A stretch of DNA of 64,000 nt from Pseudanabaena mucicola str. Chao 1806 (GCF_030323025.1 NZ_CP097329.1:1147001-1211000); one strand, 5' to 3'; positions 44,968 through 53,732 are shown, numbered from the stretch's first letter. Notes: generated from the letters alone by a model not told the origin. A program made the numbers and translations.

Positions 44968-46107
44968 GTGGGCACAACTAATCAAAACGACAACCAACTG
45001 AATCTACTATCGCCAGATTTACAATCATCAAAGAAACATAAAATTGTATTAACGGGTGGTGGTACTGCTGGTCACGTTAGCCCCAATCTTGCTTTAATTC
45101 CTGCCCTTACAGCCGATAATTGGGAAATTTTTTATATCGGCTCTAGTAATGGGCTTGAGAAGCAGCTTGTTGCAGAGGTGGGACTTCCCTACTACGGCAT
45201 CTCTTCAGGGAAATTGCGTCGTTATTTTTCTTGGCAGAACTTCATCGATCCTTTCAAAGTGATTAAAGGCATATTTGATGCTTACGGGGCGATCTCCAAA
45301 ATTAAGCCTCAAGTTGTGTTTTCTAAAGGCGGCTTTGTGACAGTGCCTGTGATTTTAGCGAGTTGGTTGCAACGGATTCCTGTAATTATCCATGAATCGG
45401 ATTTTTCTTCAGGTTTAGCTAATCGACTCTCACTTCCATTTGCCACTAAGGTCTGCGTTACTTTCCCTGAAACTGCTAAGAACTTAGCAAAATATGGCTC
45501 TAAAGTGCAGCATACAGGATTGCCGATCCGCCCTGATATTCGTAATGGCAAGGCTGATCGAGGAAGAGATTTTTGTGGCATTTACGGAGACTTGCCAGTT
45601 CTATTTGTCGTGGGTGGTAGTACTGGTTCTGCCAAAATTAATTTGGTGGTGCGATCGATTTTGGATATACTTACGCAAAAGTATCAAGTAGTTCATGCCT
45701 GTGGCAAGGGACATCTTGATCCTAATCTCAAAGATTATCCGCGCTATTGTCAATTTGAATATTTAGGAACGGAGTTGGCGGATGTTTTGGCAATGGCGGA
45801 TTTAGTGGTATCTAGATCGGGCGCTAATGCCATATTTGAGTTTCTAACTTTACGCAAGCCGAATTTATTAATTCCCCTTTCAAAACTATCCAGTCGTGGT
45901 GATCAGATTTTGAATGCAAAGTCTTTTCAATCACGTGGCTATAGTGCCGTTCTCTTTGAAGAAGATTTAACCAGTGAGAGTTTATTAAATGCGATCGCTG
46001 ATTTAGATCAGCGTCGTGATGAATATATTCAAAATATGAGCCAAAGCAAGGATAACCGTGCGATCGCCCAAATTGTGGATTTAATCAAATCTTTTTCCGA
46101 AAAATAA
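44968..46107 (+). CDS. murG: MurG-type UDP-GlcNAc:lipid glycosyltransferase
   Basis: A 379-residue GT28 protein: LTGGGTAGHVSPNLALIPAL near 30 (acceptor/phosphate loop), GISSGKLRRYFSWQNF, KGGFVTVPVILAS and VVSRSGANAIFEFLTLRKPNL. MurG adds GlcNAc to undecaprenyl-PP-MurNAc-pentapeptide (lipid I to lipid II) at the inner membrane face. The chain has a 30-residue polar N-terminal extension and resembles the Gram-positive-type branch, so it could be a second MurG-like enzyme if the genome has another. The start is a GTG at 44968. The 3' end overlaps the convergent ClC gene by 23 bp. Confidence 0.85.
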   Translation: MGTTNQNDNQLNLLSPDLQSSKKHKIVLTGGGTAGHVSPNLALIPALTADNWEIFYIGSSNGLEKQLVAEVGLPYYGISSGKLRRYFSWQNFIDPFKVIKGIFDAYGAISKIKPQVVFSKGGFVTVPVILASWLQRIPVIIHESDFSSGLANRLSLPFATKVCVTFPETAKNLAKYGSKVQHTGLPIRPDIRNGKADRGRDFCGIYGDLPVLFVVGGSTGSAKINLVVRSILDILTQKYQVVHACGKGHLDPNLKDYPRYCQFEYLGTELADVLAMADLVVSRSGANAIFEFLTLRKPNLLIPLSKLSSRGDQILNAKSFQSRGYSAVLFEEDLTSESLLNAIADLDQRRDEYIQNMSQSKDNRAIAQIVDLIKSFSEK

Positions 46108-48688
46108 TAATAGTCCTATCACTATTGCGAGCGATCGATTCAGGAATATTGCCATGAATCATCTGTTGCAAAAAACCTTCATGACTTGCACCAAGCATGA
46201 TCACATCACTGCGTTGTTGATTGGCTAGGTCTACGACGGCATCAGCAACTGATTTCGCACAAACGGAAATCTTACCAACGGAAAATCGTAGAGATTTGTA
46301 GAGTGCATCAGCACACTTTTCAAGTTGACTCGATTCATAATCTTTGTCATGGGGCGAAAATACTTGACAGAGATAAATTTCGGGATAAGGAGAAAGATGA
46401 ATTAATGCAGGAAGGATGCATAATACATTTTCGGTGTTGGAACCACCAGAGATGAGAATCAACCAACGATTAAAAGAAATATTCGGCTTTTTAAATTCCT
46501 GTTTAAAGGGATTAAATTTTTGGAGGTGATCGCTGAATTTTACTAGCATCACATCACAATTTATCTGCTGTACCACTGTATCCACGATATCACCAATAAT
46601 TCGCTCAGCGGATAAGGACTTTCCTTGCCAGCCAATTACTAGCAGATCATTATCGCGATCGCCAGCGACTTCTAAAATAACTTGACTGATATCATGGGCA
46701 ACTCGCACCTGTGTATGCAGAGACACCTGTTTTAATTCCGCCGACACCGTAGCCGTTTGAAAAAGTTCCAAACTCGGATTTAAATCAATGGAAGTCTCCG
46801 ATAGAGATAGATGGGGTGCGAGAGTAATTATATGCAGACATTCTAATTCGTAGTTACGTGCCTCAGCGATCGCTAACCCAATTTCAATTAAGTAGGGCGC
46901 GGTCTGAGGATTGCTTAAGGGCAAGAGCAATCTTCCTTTGCCTGTGGCAGTACCACGTCGCTGATAAACCAGATAGGAAGGCTTTGTAGTTTGAGGACTG
47001 ACTCCCCGTAAGCGCTTAGCTTGAGCGCGGAGAATATCACTGCGAGTGATAATTCCTACCATTTTATGTCGATCAACCACTGGCAAGCGGGACAACTTGT
47101 AATAGGAAAGCAAATAAAGAACTTGAGAGAGACTTTCATCTGGACTAACGGTAATCGGTTTGGTGGTCATAATTTGTGAAATCTGCATATCACCCGATAG
47201 CTTTCTCTCGCTCACTTTGCCCAAATCTATTTGCGTGATGATGCCTACTAATTCGTCATCAGCTACTACAGGAAAGCCACGATGACTTGATCGCCCAAAA
47301 AACTGTATTGCCTCATCGATACTCATTTGTTCAGACAAAGCCTCCACTTGACGCTGCATCACATCTAACGCCCGCATTCCATCCCATAGTCCCTCGGTGA
47401 CAATTTCTGTTTGTAAGTAAATCCCCTTGAGTTCTAATAAGCGCGTATACAAGGAGTTGGGTGCATATTTCTCAGCACAGAGATAGGCTACGACGCTCGT
47501 AATCATCAAAGGCAAGATGATATTAAAATCCATCGTGATCTCAAACACAATCACGAAAGCAGTAATGGGAACCTTTGCCACTGCCCCAAAAAATGCGCCC
47601 ATTCCCGAAAGAGAATAGGTTGCAAGGGTTCCAATGCCTAAGAAAGAATGCTCTAAATTCCCCACCAATGAACCTAATGCTGCCCCTAAAATCAAACTCG
47701 GTACAAATAAGCCCCCCGGAGTCTCCGCACTACAAGCAATCAGAGTCAGGATAAAGCGCACTACAAAAGCTCCTGCCGTAATCTGCCAGTCTGATTGCCC
47801 CATCGCTAAAAATAGTTGTAAGCCTGAACTGTCACGAAAGTCAGTCGGTAAAAAAGCGATCGCGATTCCCGAAAAACAACCAGCGATCGCAATCCGCCAT
47901 GAGAATCCCATCCGAAAGGTTTGGCGATTCCATCTGGTCACGTTAATCACGCTGTTGTTAAACAGAGCCGCAAACCAACCAACTAATATCCCCAGCAACA
48001 GCAAAAATGGAATCTCTTGAGCCGAGAACTGTACTTGTGGAATGGTTGGGCTTAGTCCCTGACCCGTCAAGATTCGTGAAACTACGCCGCCAATAAATGA
48101 GGCAAGAATTGCTGTTCCCAAAGTCAAGCTAGAAACATCATGCAGCAGTTCTTCGATTACAAATAGCACTCCTGCGATCGGTGCATTAAATCCTGCGGCG
48201 AGTCCTGCGGCGGCTCCTGCGGCAATCAGTTGGCGCTGATATTCGGGCGAGTTGGGAATCCATTGGCTCACCTGTCCTGCGATCGCTGCGCCAATTTGCA
48301 CTGTAGGACCCTGCCGACCAAGGGCTAAGCCTGAACCAAGAGATAAAACCGTGCTAGCTAACTTCACAAGTGCCACTCGAAAATTCAGTGCCACTGGGAT
48401 ATATCCAAGAGCCGCCTTAACTTGGGGAATGCCACTCCCTGAAGCCTCCGTAGCAAATTTTTCAATCAAGAATCCCGATAGAAATCCCCCAGTTAGCCCA
48501 ATCAAAGGTAATGCAATCCAAGCAGGCATTTCTTGGGCAATATGGACGCGCCATCCCCCTAGCCAACCAATGCCCAGTCTGAGCACTACGGCTGCTAAGC
48601 CTGCCACTAAACCAATTAGGCAAGCTTCGATAATGGCTAACCTTTTGGGATTTAGCCATGTTTGCAACGCTGGTATTCCTAAAGCCAT
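46085..48688 (-). CDS. ClC chloride channel/transporter with CBS and universal-stress domains
   Basis: About 867 residues from MALGIPALQTWL (ATG 48688). A longer frame to 48889 lies inside the upstream permease gene and encodes a Cys-rich, membrane-free segment, so it is rejected. The ClC domain has the selectivity blocks SGIPQVKAAL, GRQGPTVQIGA, GFNAPIAGVLFVIEEL and GGLFVPSLILGAALG. Two CBS motifs (about 460-575) and a C-terminal pair of USP-like domains follow. The gating glutamate of the GREGP motif is Gln here, while the internal proton Glu (IEEL) is kept. It moves anions across the membrane, probably gated by nucleotide binding to CBS. It follows the DMT permease by 5 bp. Confidence 0.92.
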   Translation of the reverse strand: MALGIPALQTWLNPKRLAIIEACLIGLVAGLAAVVLRLGIGWLGGWRVHIAQEMPAWIALPLIGLTGGFLSGFLIEKFATEASGSGIPQVKAALGYIPVALNFRVALVKLASTVLSLGSGLALGRQGPTVQIGAAIAGQVSQWIPNSPEYQRQLIAAGAAAGLAAGFNAPIAGVLFVIEELLHDVSSLTLGTAILASFIGGVVSRILTGQGLSPTIPQVQFSAQEIPFLLLLGILVGWFAALFNNSVINVTRWNRQTFRMGFSWRIAIAGCFSGIAIAFLPTDFRDSSGLQLFLAMGQSDWQITAGAFVVRFILTLIACSAETPGGLFVPSLILGAALGSLVGNLEHSFLGIGTLATYSLSGMGAFFGAVAKVPITAFVIVFEITMDFNIILPLMITSVVAYLCAEKYAPNSLYTRLLELKGIYLQTEIVTEGLWDGMRALDVMQRQVEALSEQMSIDEAIQFFGRSSHRGFPVVADDELVGIITQIDLGKVSERKLSGDMQISQIMTTKPITVSPDESLSQVLYLLSYYKLSRLPVVDRHKMVGIITRSDILRAQAKRLRGVSPQTTKPSYLVYQRRGTATGKGRLLLPLSNPQTAPYLIEIGLAIAEARNYELECLHIITLAPHLSLSETSIDLNPSLELFQTATVSAELKQVSLHTQVRVAHDISQVILEVAGDRDNDLLVIGWQGKSLSAERIIGDIVDTVVQQINCDVMLVKFSDHLQKFNPFKQEFKKPNISFNRWLILISGGSNTENVLCILPALIHLSPYPEIYLCQVFSPHDKDYESSQLEKCADALYKSLRFSVGKISVCAKSVADAVVDLANQQRSDVIMLGASHEGFLQQMIHGNIPESIARNSDRTIIIFRKKI

Positions 48689-48693
48689 AAAAA

Positions 48694-49626
48694 TCACTGA
48701 ATTTGACGGTTTGCACCAAGGGAAATCACCATCGAGCCTAATACAACAGCGATCGCACCAAGATAACCTAGCCAGCTTAAAGGCGAAGGTGGCAAGAACT
48801 GCGGTACAAAATTGGGTAAGATTGCTGAAGCGATTAAAGTAACAAGGGGCGCAAGGGTAATCACAGCACTCACCCGTGATGCTTCCCAATGTTCAAGCGC
48901 CGCCGCAAATGCACCATAGGCAATTAAAGTATTCAAAGCACAAAAAATCAGTGCTGCCAGAGGTAATGCTGAAAGGGTCAGGAGTCTATGCGGATGTGCC
49001 ATTGGTGCTAATAAGGTAGAGGCACTGAGATATAGGCACAACAATACTGAGGCTGAGGGGAGATTCAGTAAGAGTTGTTTTTGGGCGAGTCCATAAAATG
49101 CCCATACAATCGCCCCTAATATGAGCAGAGCATTGCCCCAAATATAGGTATCAAAACTGGTAATGAGCGATTGCAATTGGTCATGGGAAAAAAGCAACAA
49201 ACCGCAAACAAGAATCGCGACACCGCCCCATTGTTTATAGTTATATTTCTCCTTAAAAATGACTAGGGAAGCCATCCCCATAATTACAGGTGCGATTTGG
49301 GTAATAACCTGAGCATTATTTGCGGAGGTTTTGCCTACCCCGATTAAGAACAAAACATAGTTCATCGTTAGTCCACAAACGGCAACTAAGAAAATGGGTA
49401 GAGAAACTTTGCGTAGTTGTTGCCACGTTGGTAATTTATGGCGTAAAGCGAGGTATCCCCCTAGCAAAATCCCTGAGACCGTAAAGCGAAACCAAGTAAC
49501 TGTAAATGGATCTAGCTCCTTTAGGACTATCTTGAGCGCGATCGCTAGCAATCCCCAGAGCAAAACTGTAAGCAGTGATAGAGCCAACCCTAAACGCGAT
49601 CGCCCAGAAACTTGATGTAGAGGCAT
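48694..49626 (-). CDS. DMT-superfamily (EamA) permease
   Basis: A 310-residue inner-membrane protein with about ten hydrophobic helices in two EamA repeats (e.g. LALSLLTVLLWGLLAIALKI; NALLILGAIVWAFYGLAQKQ). The second half ends PPSPLSWLGYLGAIAVVLGSM. Family members export amino acids, nucleotide sugars or other metabolites; substrate is not inferable. It forms an operon with the ClC gene 5 bp downstream. A bidirectional terminator separates it from the next upstream gene. Confidence 0.9.
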   Translation of the reverse strand: MPLHQVSGRSRLGLALSLLTVLLWGLLAIALKIVLKELDPFTVTWFRFTVSGILLGGYLALRHKLPTWQQLRKVSLPIFLVAVCGLTMNYVLFLIGVGKTSANNAQVITQIAPVIMGMASLVIFKEKYNYKQWGGVAILVCGLLLFSHDQLQSLITSFDTYIWGNALLILGAIVWAFYGLAQKQLLLNLPSASVLLCLYLSASTLLAPMAHPHRLLTLSALPLAALIFCALNTLIAYGAFAAALEHWEASRVSAVITLAPLVTLIASAILPNFVPQFLPPSPLSWLGYLGAIAVVLGSMVISLGANRQIQ

Positions 49627-49642
49627 TGAAGTTGGTACTTAT

Positions 49643-49681
49643 AAAATCAAAGGTGAGTGTAAAACACTCACCTTTGATTTT
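49643..49681. terminator. Hairpin terminator
   Basis: AAAATCAAAGGTGAGTG, loop TAAAA, CACTCACCTTTGATTTT: perfect 17-bp stem with flanking A/T runs. It ends the transcript of the gene at 49680-49943. Confidence 0.88.
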
Positions 49682-49943
49682 ACGAAAACATTTCAACGCT
49701 AGAGGAGTAAATTGGCTCGACATGGATGGCAATAACTCGCTTGGGTCGCACTAGCAAAATTTCATTTAGCTCTGCCTTAACAGGAATGGGCATGAGATCA
49801 TCCTCATTTGCCTTTGCCTTAAATTGCGACGCATACCAAGTTTTGACTTCTTCGATTGTGGTAAATCTAGTTATAACTTCTTGCCCACCTTCTAGCTTTA
49901 AATGCACGATGTATTCATTAGGCTTTCTGGGTTCTCTCGGCAT
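49680..49943 (-). CDS. Conserved cyanobacterial protein, unknown function
   Basis: An 87-residue protein: MPREPRKPNEYIVHLKLEGG, TRFTTIEEVKTWYASQFK, MPIPVKAELNEILLVRPKRVIAIHVEPIY. It looks like a compact alpha/beta fold, soluble, without signal peptide. A clean terminator directly follows, and the charged, conserved-looking sequence argues that it is a true gene. I do not recognise a named family. Confidence 0.7.
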   Translation of the reverse strand: MPREPRKPNEYIVHLKLEGGQEVITRFTTIEEVKTWYASQFKAKANEDDLMPIPVKAELNEILLVRPKRVIAIHVEPIYSSSVEMFS

Positions 49944-50050
49944 CTCGATCTACTCCGTCTAAATTTCGCGTAATCATGCTGAATTATATAGCAAATGCTA
50001 GTAGGGGCAATTCGTGAATTATCCATTGCCCTTATAACCAAGGCTTAAAG
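49944..50050. other. Palindromic sequence split by IS insertion
   Basis: The left flank ATAACCAAGGCTTAAAG and the right flank TTTAAGGGCTCTGGTTAG (50789 on) are imperfect inverted repeats. The IS therefore landed in the loop of a palindrome. A second palindrome-like piece, GGGGCAATTCGTGAATTATC, lies at about 50004. Confidence 0.55.
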
Positions 50051-50788
50051 TATAGAACCCATTTGGTATCTTAGGAAGCTTTAGCAAGGCGCTTAAGCAT
50101 AAATCAGATAAAGCAAAGGTGGATTCTGGCATTGATCCATCCAAGCATTAGAACGTTCGACAACCCAACGCATCGGAATGACCACAAAACCAGATATCCC
50201 CAAAGCCTGCTTCTGCTGCTTAGACATTTTCGGTGCCACCTTAAACCGAATCTTGGTCATAATTTGCGGGTAAATTGCTTCTAAAGACAGACTTGCCTTG
50301 GTGCAAAGGGTGAAGAATGGCAAACCGAGAGCATCCGCGCCGAGATTTTTCTTGATCCCATTCGTGGCTTTGTAGGAGCAAAAAACTTTTGACTCAGTGC
50401 TTGCGTTACAGGTATTTTTGGTTGCTTTGGAATCGACGATGATTAAGGTTGTCAACTTTGGCTTTTTTTCTGCTTGTGCTCTTACTTGCTGGTGTAGTGC
50501 CGTCATGATTTCTCTCACTACTCCTGATGCTCTCCATTGCTTGTAGTGCCAATATACTGTGGAGTATGGGGGTAAATCTTTGGGTAAGTCTGCCCAATTA
50601 CATCCATTTTTGAGTTGATAAAATACTCCATCTAATATTTGTCGTTTTGTCAATGTTGGTGTATAGGTCTTCTTTTTCTTAGGCAACAGAGGTTCGATTA
50701 TCTCCCACTCTTGATCGCTTAGGTTGCTGCTATATCCAATATTTACCTCCTTTTTCCTTTCTTTCTAAGATACCAAATGGGTTCTATA
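50051..50788. mobile_element. IS5-type insertion sequence, defective
   Basis: Terminal inverted repeats TATAGAACCCATTTGGTATC (left, continuing TTAGGAA) and its complement GATACCAAATGGGTTCTATA (right) bound a 738-bp element with one broken transposase gene on the minus strand. A typical element of this kind would be about 850-900 bp, so internal sequence is lost. No clear target duplication is visible. Confidence 0.85.
50093..50686 (-). pseudogene. IS5-family transposase, internally deleted
   Basis: N-terminal part LTKRQILDGVFYQLKNGCNW, LPPYSTVYWHYKQW and the first DDE region TLIIVDSKATKNTCNAS are preserved. After FFTLCTKASLS the sequence jumps to KIRFKVAPKMSKQQ and RWVVERSNAWMDQC, so the segment with the second catalytic Asp is missing. 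Homology extends upstream of 50686 (GYSSNLSDQEWEIIEPLL) next to an RBS-like GGAGGT, but the expected ATG there is not present. So the transposase is inactive, although its ends could be moved by a related enzyme. Confidence 0.85.
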
Positions 50789-50902
50789 TTTAAGGGCTCT
50801 GGTTAGCTAATTTAGTAAACCCTACCTAGACACAAAACAGATTACTATTTTTTGAGATATCCATCGCGTTAGCTACTTTAACGATGTTCTCTAAATTTTT
50901 AA

Positions 50903-51538
50903 ATGAACTATCTTTATTTGCATGGCTTTGCTTCTAGTCCCAATTCCTATAAAGCTACCTATATGCAGCGAAGGTTCACGGAATTAGGACTAACGTTGCA
51001 TGTACCAGATCTGAATCTTACTGATTTCTCCAAAGTTACCCTTTCGGATCAGCTAGCTTACCTCGATCGCACCTATCTCCAAAACCAAGAACCGATCGCT
51101 GTAATTGGCTCGAGTCTCGGTGGATTTTTGGCTGTATTACTTGCGGCTCAAAATTCATTAGTACAGAAATTGGTCTTATTTGCTCCAGCTTTTGGCTTTG
51201 GCGATCGCATTACCCAAAACATCGGTGCAGAGAATATCGCGCAATGGGAGCAGGATGGCAGCCGCGAATTTTATCACTATGGCTTAAAACGTAATGTAAA
51301 TTTACAATTTCAATTTTTAGTTGATGCTCAAAAATATTCAGAAGCACAACTCACGCGATCGCTACCGATTCTGATCTTTCACGGCATCCATGATGAGGTT
51401 GTACCTGCATCTCTAAGCAGAGAATTTGCCAAAAAGCGATCACAGGTAATCTTAAAATTACTCAATGATGATCATGCCCTTGGCAGTGATTTAATAAATA
51501 TTTGGCAAGATACCAAACAATTCTTGGAAATCAGCTAG
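50903..51538 (+). CDS. YqiA/YcfP-like alpha/beta hydrolase
   Basis: A 211-residue protein: MNYLYLHGFASSPNSYKA (oxyanion region), nucleophile elbow VIGSSLGGFLAV, acid-base region ILIFHGIHDEVVP and LNDDHALGSD with the catalytic His. It belongs to the YqiA/UPF0227-like esterases of unknown substrate. No signal peptide, so cytoplasmic. It stands 100 bp upstream of cysE on the same strand and may share a transcript. Confidence 0.9.
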   Translation: MNYLYLHGFASSPNSYKATYMQRRFTELGLTLHVPDLNLTDFSKVTLSDQLAYLDRTYLQNQEPIAVIGSSLGGFLAVLLAAQNSLVQKLVLFAPAFGFGDRITQNIGAENIAQWEQDGSREFYHYGLKRNVNLQFQFLVDAQKYSEAQLTRSLPILIFHGIHDEVVPASLSREFAKKRSQVILKLLNDDHALGSDLINIWQDTKQFLEIS

Positions 51539-51637
51539 AGTGTAAATACTCATTCCAAAGGGTAGTTTCCTTTGATACAAAATATCCGCTAGGATTTTAG
51601 ACTAGCAGTTGCATTTAAGAATAAGGTTTAAAAACCG

Positions 51638-52405
51638 TTGAAAAATATCATCAAAACGCTGCAAGCCGACTTCAAGATCATTTTTGATCGCGATCCAGCC
51701 GCCCGTAATTGGCTAGAAGTCCTATTATGCTACCCAGGACTCCATGCTATATGGCTCTATCGCTTTGCCCATTGGCTAAATATGCTCAAGCTTCCTGTGA
51801 TCCCTCGGATGATCTCACAGATGGCAAGGTTCTTTACAGGCATTGAGATTCATCCTGGGGCAAGAATTGGTAAGGGAGCATTTATTGACCACGGTATGGG
51901 CGTAGTAATCGGAGAAACAGCGATCGTTGGTGAATATGTTTTGATTTACCAAGGTGTTACCCTTGGCGGTACGGGTAAAGAATCAGGCAAGCGTCATCCT
52001 ACCCTTGGCGATAATGTGGTTATTGGTGCAGGAGCTAAAGTCCTTGGCAATATTGAAATTGGTAGTAATTCACGGATTGGTGCTGGCTCGGTGGTCATCA
52101 AATCTGTGCCTCCTGATTGCACTGTAGTTGGTATTCCTGGTCGAATTGTGCATCGTCATGGTGCCAAGGTTTCGGCACTCGATCATAGTCAAGTTCCCGA
52201 TCCTGAAGGTGATGTTATTCGTTCTCTGATTGGACGTGTGGAGCAACTAGAGAGAAGTATTGAGTTGCATAGTTTACATCCTGTCAATAACTACATTATT
52301 GATTCAGAGTTACTCAAGAATGTCCGCCCCCGTCATCTCGTACCTTCTGATCATTTTGACCGTCATCAAGAGTATGAAGGTTTTTCTGAAGGTGGCGGCA
52401 TTTAG
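51638..52405 (+). CDS. cysE: Serine O-acetyltransferase
   Basis: A 255-residue protein. An N-terminal helical domain ([20 protein letters not shown]) is followed by left-handed beta-helix hexapeptide repeats ([20 protein letters not shown], shortened; [32 protein letters not shown]). The active-site His/Asp in FIDHGMG and GKRHPT are kept. It acetylates serine with acetyl-CoA to O-acetylserine, the first step of cysteine synthesis. The start is a TTG at 51638. The C-terminal tail of about 70 residues beyond the helix is longer than in E. coli and may alter feedback inhibition by cysteine. Confidence 0.94.
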   Translation: MKNIIKTLQADFKIIFDRDPAARNWLEVLLCYPGLHAIWLYRFAHWLNMLKLPVIPRMISQMARFFTGIEIHPGARIGKGAFIDHGMGVVIGETAIVGEYVLIYQGVTLGGTGKESGKRHPTLGDNVVIGAGAKVLGNIEIGSNSRIGAGSVVIKSVPPDCTVVGIPGRIVHRHGAKVSALDHSQVPDPEGDVIRSLIGRVEQLERSIELHSLHPVNNYIIDSELLKNVRPRHLVPSDHFDRHQEYEGFSEGGGI

Positions 52406-52515
52406 TCCTGCAATAAATTGAATTCTATAATCCCTGCAATAAATTGCGGGCTAAGAGCAAAAACCCGTTTCAACGTGTTGATTTTGATTTTTAAATTGAT
52501 TTTGACTTAATTTAT

Positions 52516-52537
52516 GGAGTCAGTTAAAACTGACTCT
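52516..52537. terminator. Possible terminator after cysE
   Basis: GGAGTCAGTT and AACTGACTCT form a short perfect stem with AA loop, 110 bp past the cysE stop. No T run follows, so function is uncertain. Confidence 0.4.
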
Positions 52538-52589
52538 AGCTTTCAGCAAAGAAATTTATTTCTTGGTTTTTCTTAAACTGTACACTCTC

Positions 52590-52878
52590 ATGCGTTTTGC
52601 TCCAAACGATCCTACTCAGAATCCAATTGAGGATGTGTGGTTGCAAGCAAAGCGTTTTATCCGTCAGTACTATCACTTATAGCGGTTTTCAAATGAGTGT
52701 GTACTCATTTGAAAACAAAAAATCAGTCCCATTAAGAGTTTTGAGTTTTCATTTGCCTACGGCAAAATGAAAACCACTATACTAAAGAACTTTAACAATG
52801 TGAAGAGGTTATTTGAGTTAGTCACTCATCTTCAAGTCTTTTGCTTTGAGAAGATTTTTAAGTATGGCTTTTTTCCAC
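52590..52878 (+). pseudogene. IS630-family transposase C-terminal remnant
   Basis: MRFAPNDPTQNPIEDVWLQA, KRFIRQYYH and, after an inserted element, LKNFNNVKRLFELVTHLQVF and FEKIFKYGFF. The PxxP...NPIEDVW block is the final DDE Glu region of IS630 transposases. The N-terminal two thirds are absent and the end runs into a family E half element. Confidence 0.82.
52678..52781. mobile_element. MITE with TATAGCGGTTTTCA ends inside IS630 remnant
   Basis: TATAGCGGTTTTCA (left) and TGAAAACCACTATA (right) are inverted repeats 104 bp apart. Two internal hairpins (TTTTCAAATGAGTGTGTACT... and TTTTCATTTGCC...GGCAAAATGAAAA) are present. Removing it restores the transposase reading RQYYH-LKNFNN. TA at the ends agrees with IS630/Tc1-type target choice. 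Confidence 0.82.
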
Positions 52879-53029
52879 AACTCATTTAGGATTGCTATAT
52901 ATATTTCTTTGGATGACTTTAAACAGTTAACTTCTGAGTAAAAACAGCTACGAAAATTCAGCAAGTGCGCGAAGAGTATAGCAAAGGTGAGTAAATCACC
53001 TTTGATCAATATCTTGCTCAGAAATAGCT

Positions 53030-53257
53030 ATGACTTACATAATTATCGTCACCAAGTCTATCCAAAAAGATTTAGACAGTCTTCCTAATGACATAAAAAC
53101 GAGGCTTTACAGCAAAATATCACAACTATCCGAAAATCCACGTCCTGATGGAGTAACCAAGTTAAAAGGTTATGAAAATGAATATCGAATTAGAATCGGT
53201 GATTATCGGGTTCGTTATGAAATTCTCGATAAATCAAGAATCAGAAGAAATCGGTGA
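53030..53257 (+). CDS. RelE/ParE-type toxin with abnormal C-terminus
   Basis: A 75-residue protein: IIVTKSIQKDLDSLPNDIKT, LSENPRPDGVTKLKGYENEY, RIRIGDYRVRYEI. This is the RelE/ParE fold (mRNA interferase or gyrase poison). The usual last strand with catalytic or basic residues (like VLRVRHRKDVY) is replaced by LDKSRIRRNR and a stop. No antitoxin gene lies immediately upstream. It is likely a degraded or orphan toxin on the opposite strand from most of the island. Confidence 0.7.
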   Translation: MTYIIIVTKSIQKDLDSLPNDIKTRLYSKISQLSENPRPDGVTKLKGYENEYRIRIGDYRVRYEILDKSRIRRNR

Positions 53258-53393
53258 TGAAGTAGTGGCACAAATGAATCCCACAACTGGCACTATTGAA
53301 AACTTAGCAATTCTCTTTTTTTCTAAACGTCTACAAACTACCAATATTTTTCAACTGCCAGTTATCGCCGATCTCCAACTTGTAAGCTTGTAA
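53232..53393 (+). pseudogene. Gene fragment fused to the RelE 3' end
   Basis: In another frame the plus strand reads NQESEEIGDEVVAQMNPTTG, TIENLAILFFSKRL and PVIADLQLVSL. This looks like the C-terminal part of a small DUF2283-like protein without its start. It overlaps the odd end of the RelE gene, so it probably replaced the true relE 3' end by recombination. Confidence 0.4.
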
Positions 53394-53457
53394 TATGATT
53401 TTTTTGAGTTAGAAGAGATCGCCACATCCATAAATCTATCAACAAACAAACGGTGAT

Positions 53458-53727
53458 TTACTTTTTTTCAACTAACTCACCTTGCAAATATCTATGAACA
53501 ATATCCTGAACAAAGTTAGATACAGAAATTCCAAGTTGATTGGCTAAGCTATAAATTTTGTCAGCATCTTGAGTTGACATCTGCAATTCAATCTTTTGCT
53601 TTAAAATTTGCTGCTTCGCCATATTTTGAAAACGGGACAGCTCTTCTTGTTTATTAGCAATACTAACCCATTCATCATTCTCAATGCTTTCTAGTAATTC
53701 CTGTTCTTCTATATTTAAATGTTGCAT
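53458..53727 (-). CDS. Antitoxin of BrnA/CopG-like type
   Basis: An 89-residue, mainly helical protein: LNIEEQELLESIENDEWVSI, then KQQILKQKIELQMSTQDADK and LANQLGISVSNFVQDIVHRYL. The C-terminal part resembles a ribbon-helix-helix-type DNA-binding/neutralising segment of antitoxins paired with BrnT-like toxins. It lies 5 bp downstream of a broken BrnT-like toxin gene on the same strand. With its toxin dead, it is now an orphan antitoxin. Confidence 0.7.
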   Translation of the reverse strand: MQHLNIEEQELLESIENDEWVSIANKQEELSRFQNMAKQQILKQKIELQMSTQDADKIYSLANQLGISVSNFVQDIVHRYLQGELVEKK

Positions 53728-53732
53728 AGTTC

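Larger units (their letters stand above)
52406..53029. other. Region between cysE and island: IS630 remnant and palindromes
   Basis: 624 bp without an intact gene. It has a short palindrome after cysE (52516-52537), the C-terminal remnant of an IS630-type transposase split by a MITE (52590-52878), and a half family E end (ATTTAGGATTGCTATA, about 52885). The island of toxin-antitoxin genes starts just after. Confidence 0.6.

Noticed and set aside
48252-48842. Long plus-strand open frame opposite the ClC gene
   Set aside because: It mirrors a conserved gene on the other strand and has no recognisable protein features; a coding shadow. Similar shadows occur opposite the pentapeptide (20236-20556) and helicase genes.
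48689-48889. 67-residue N-terminal extension of the ClC protein
   Set aside because: It is Cys-rich, has no membrane or targeting feature and lies fully inside the upstream permease gene. The ATG at 48688 fits the normal ClC start and the 5-bp operon spacing.
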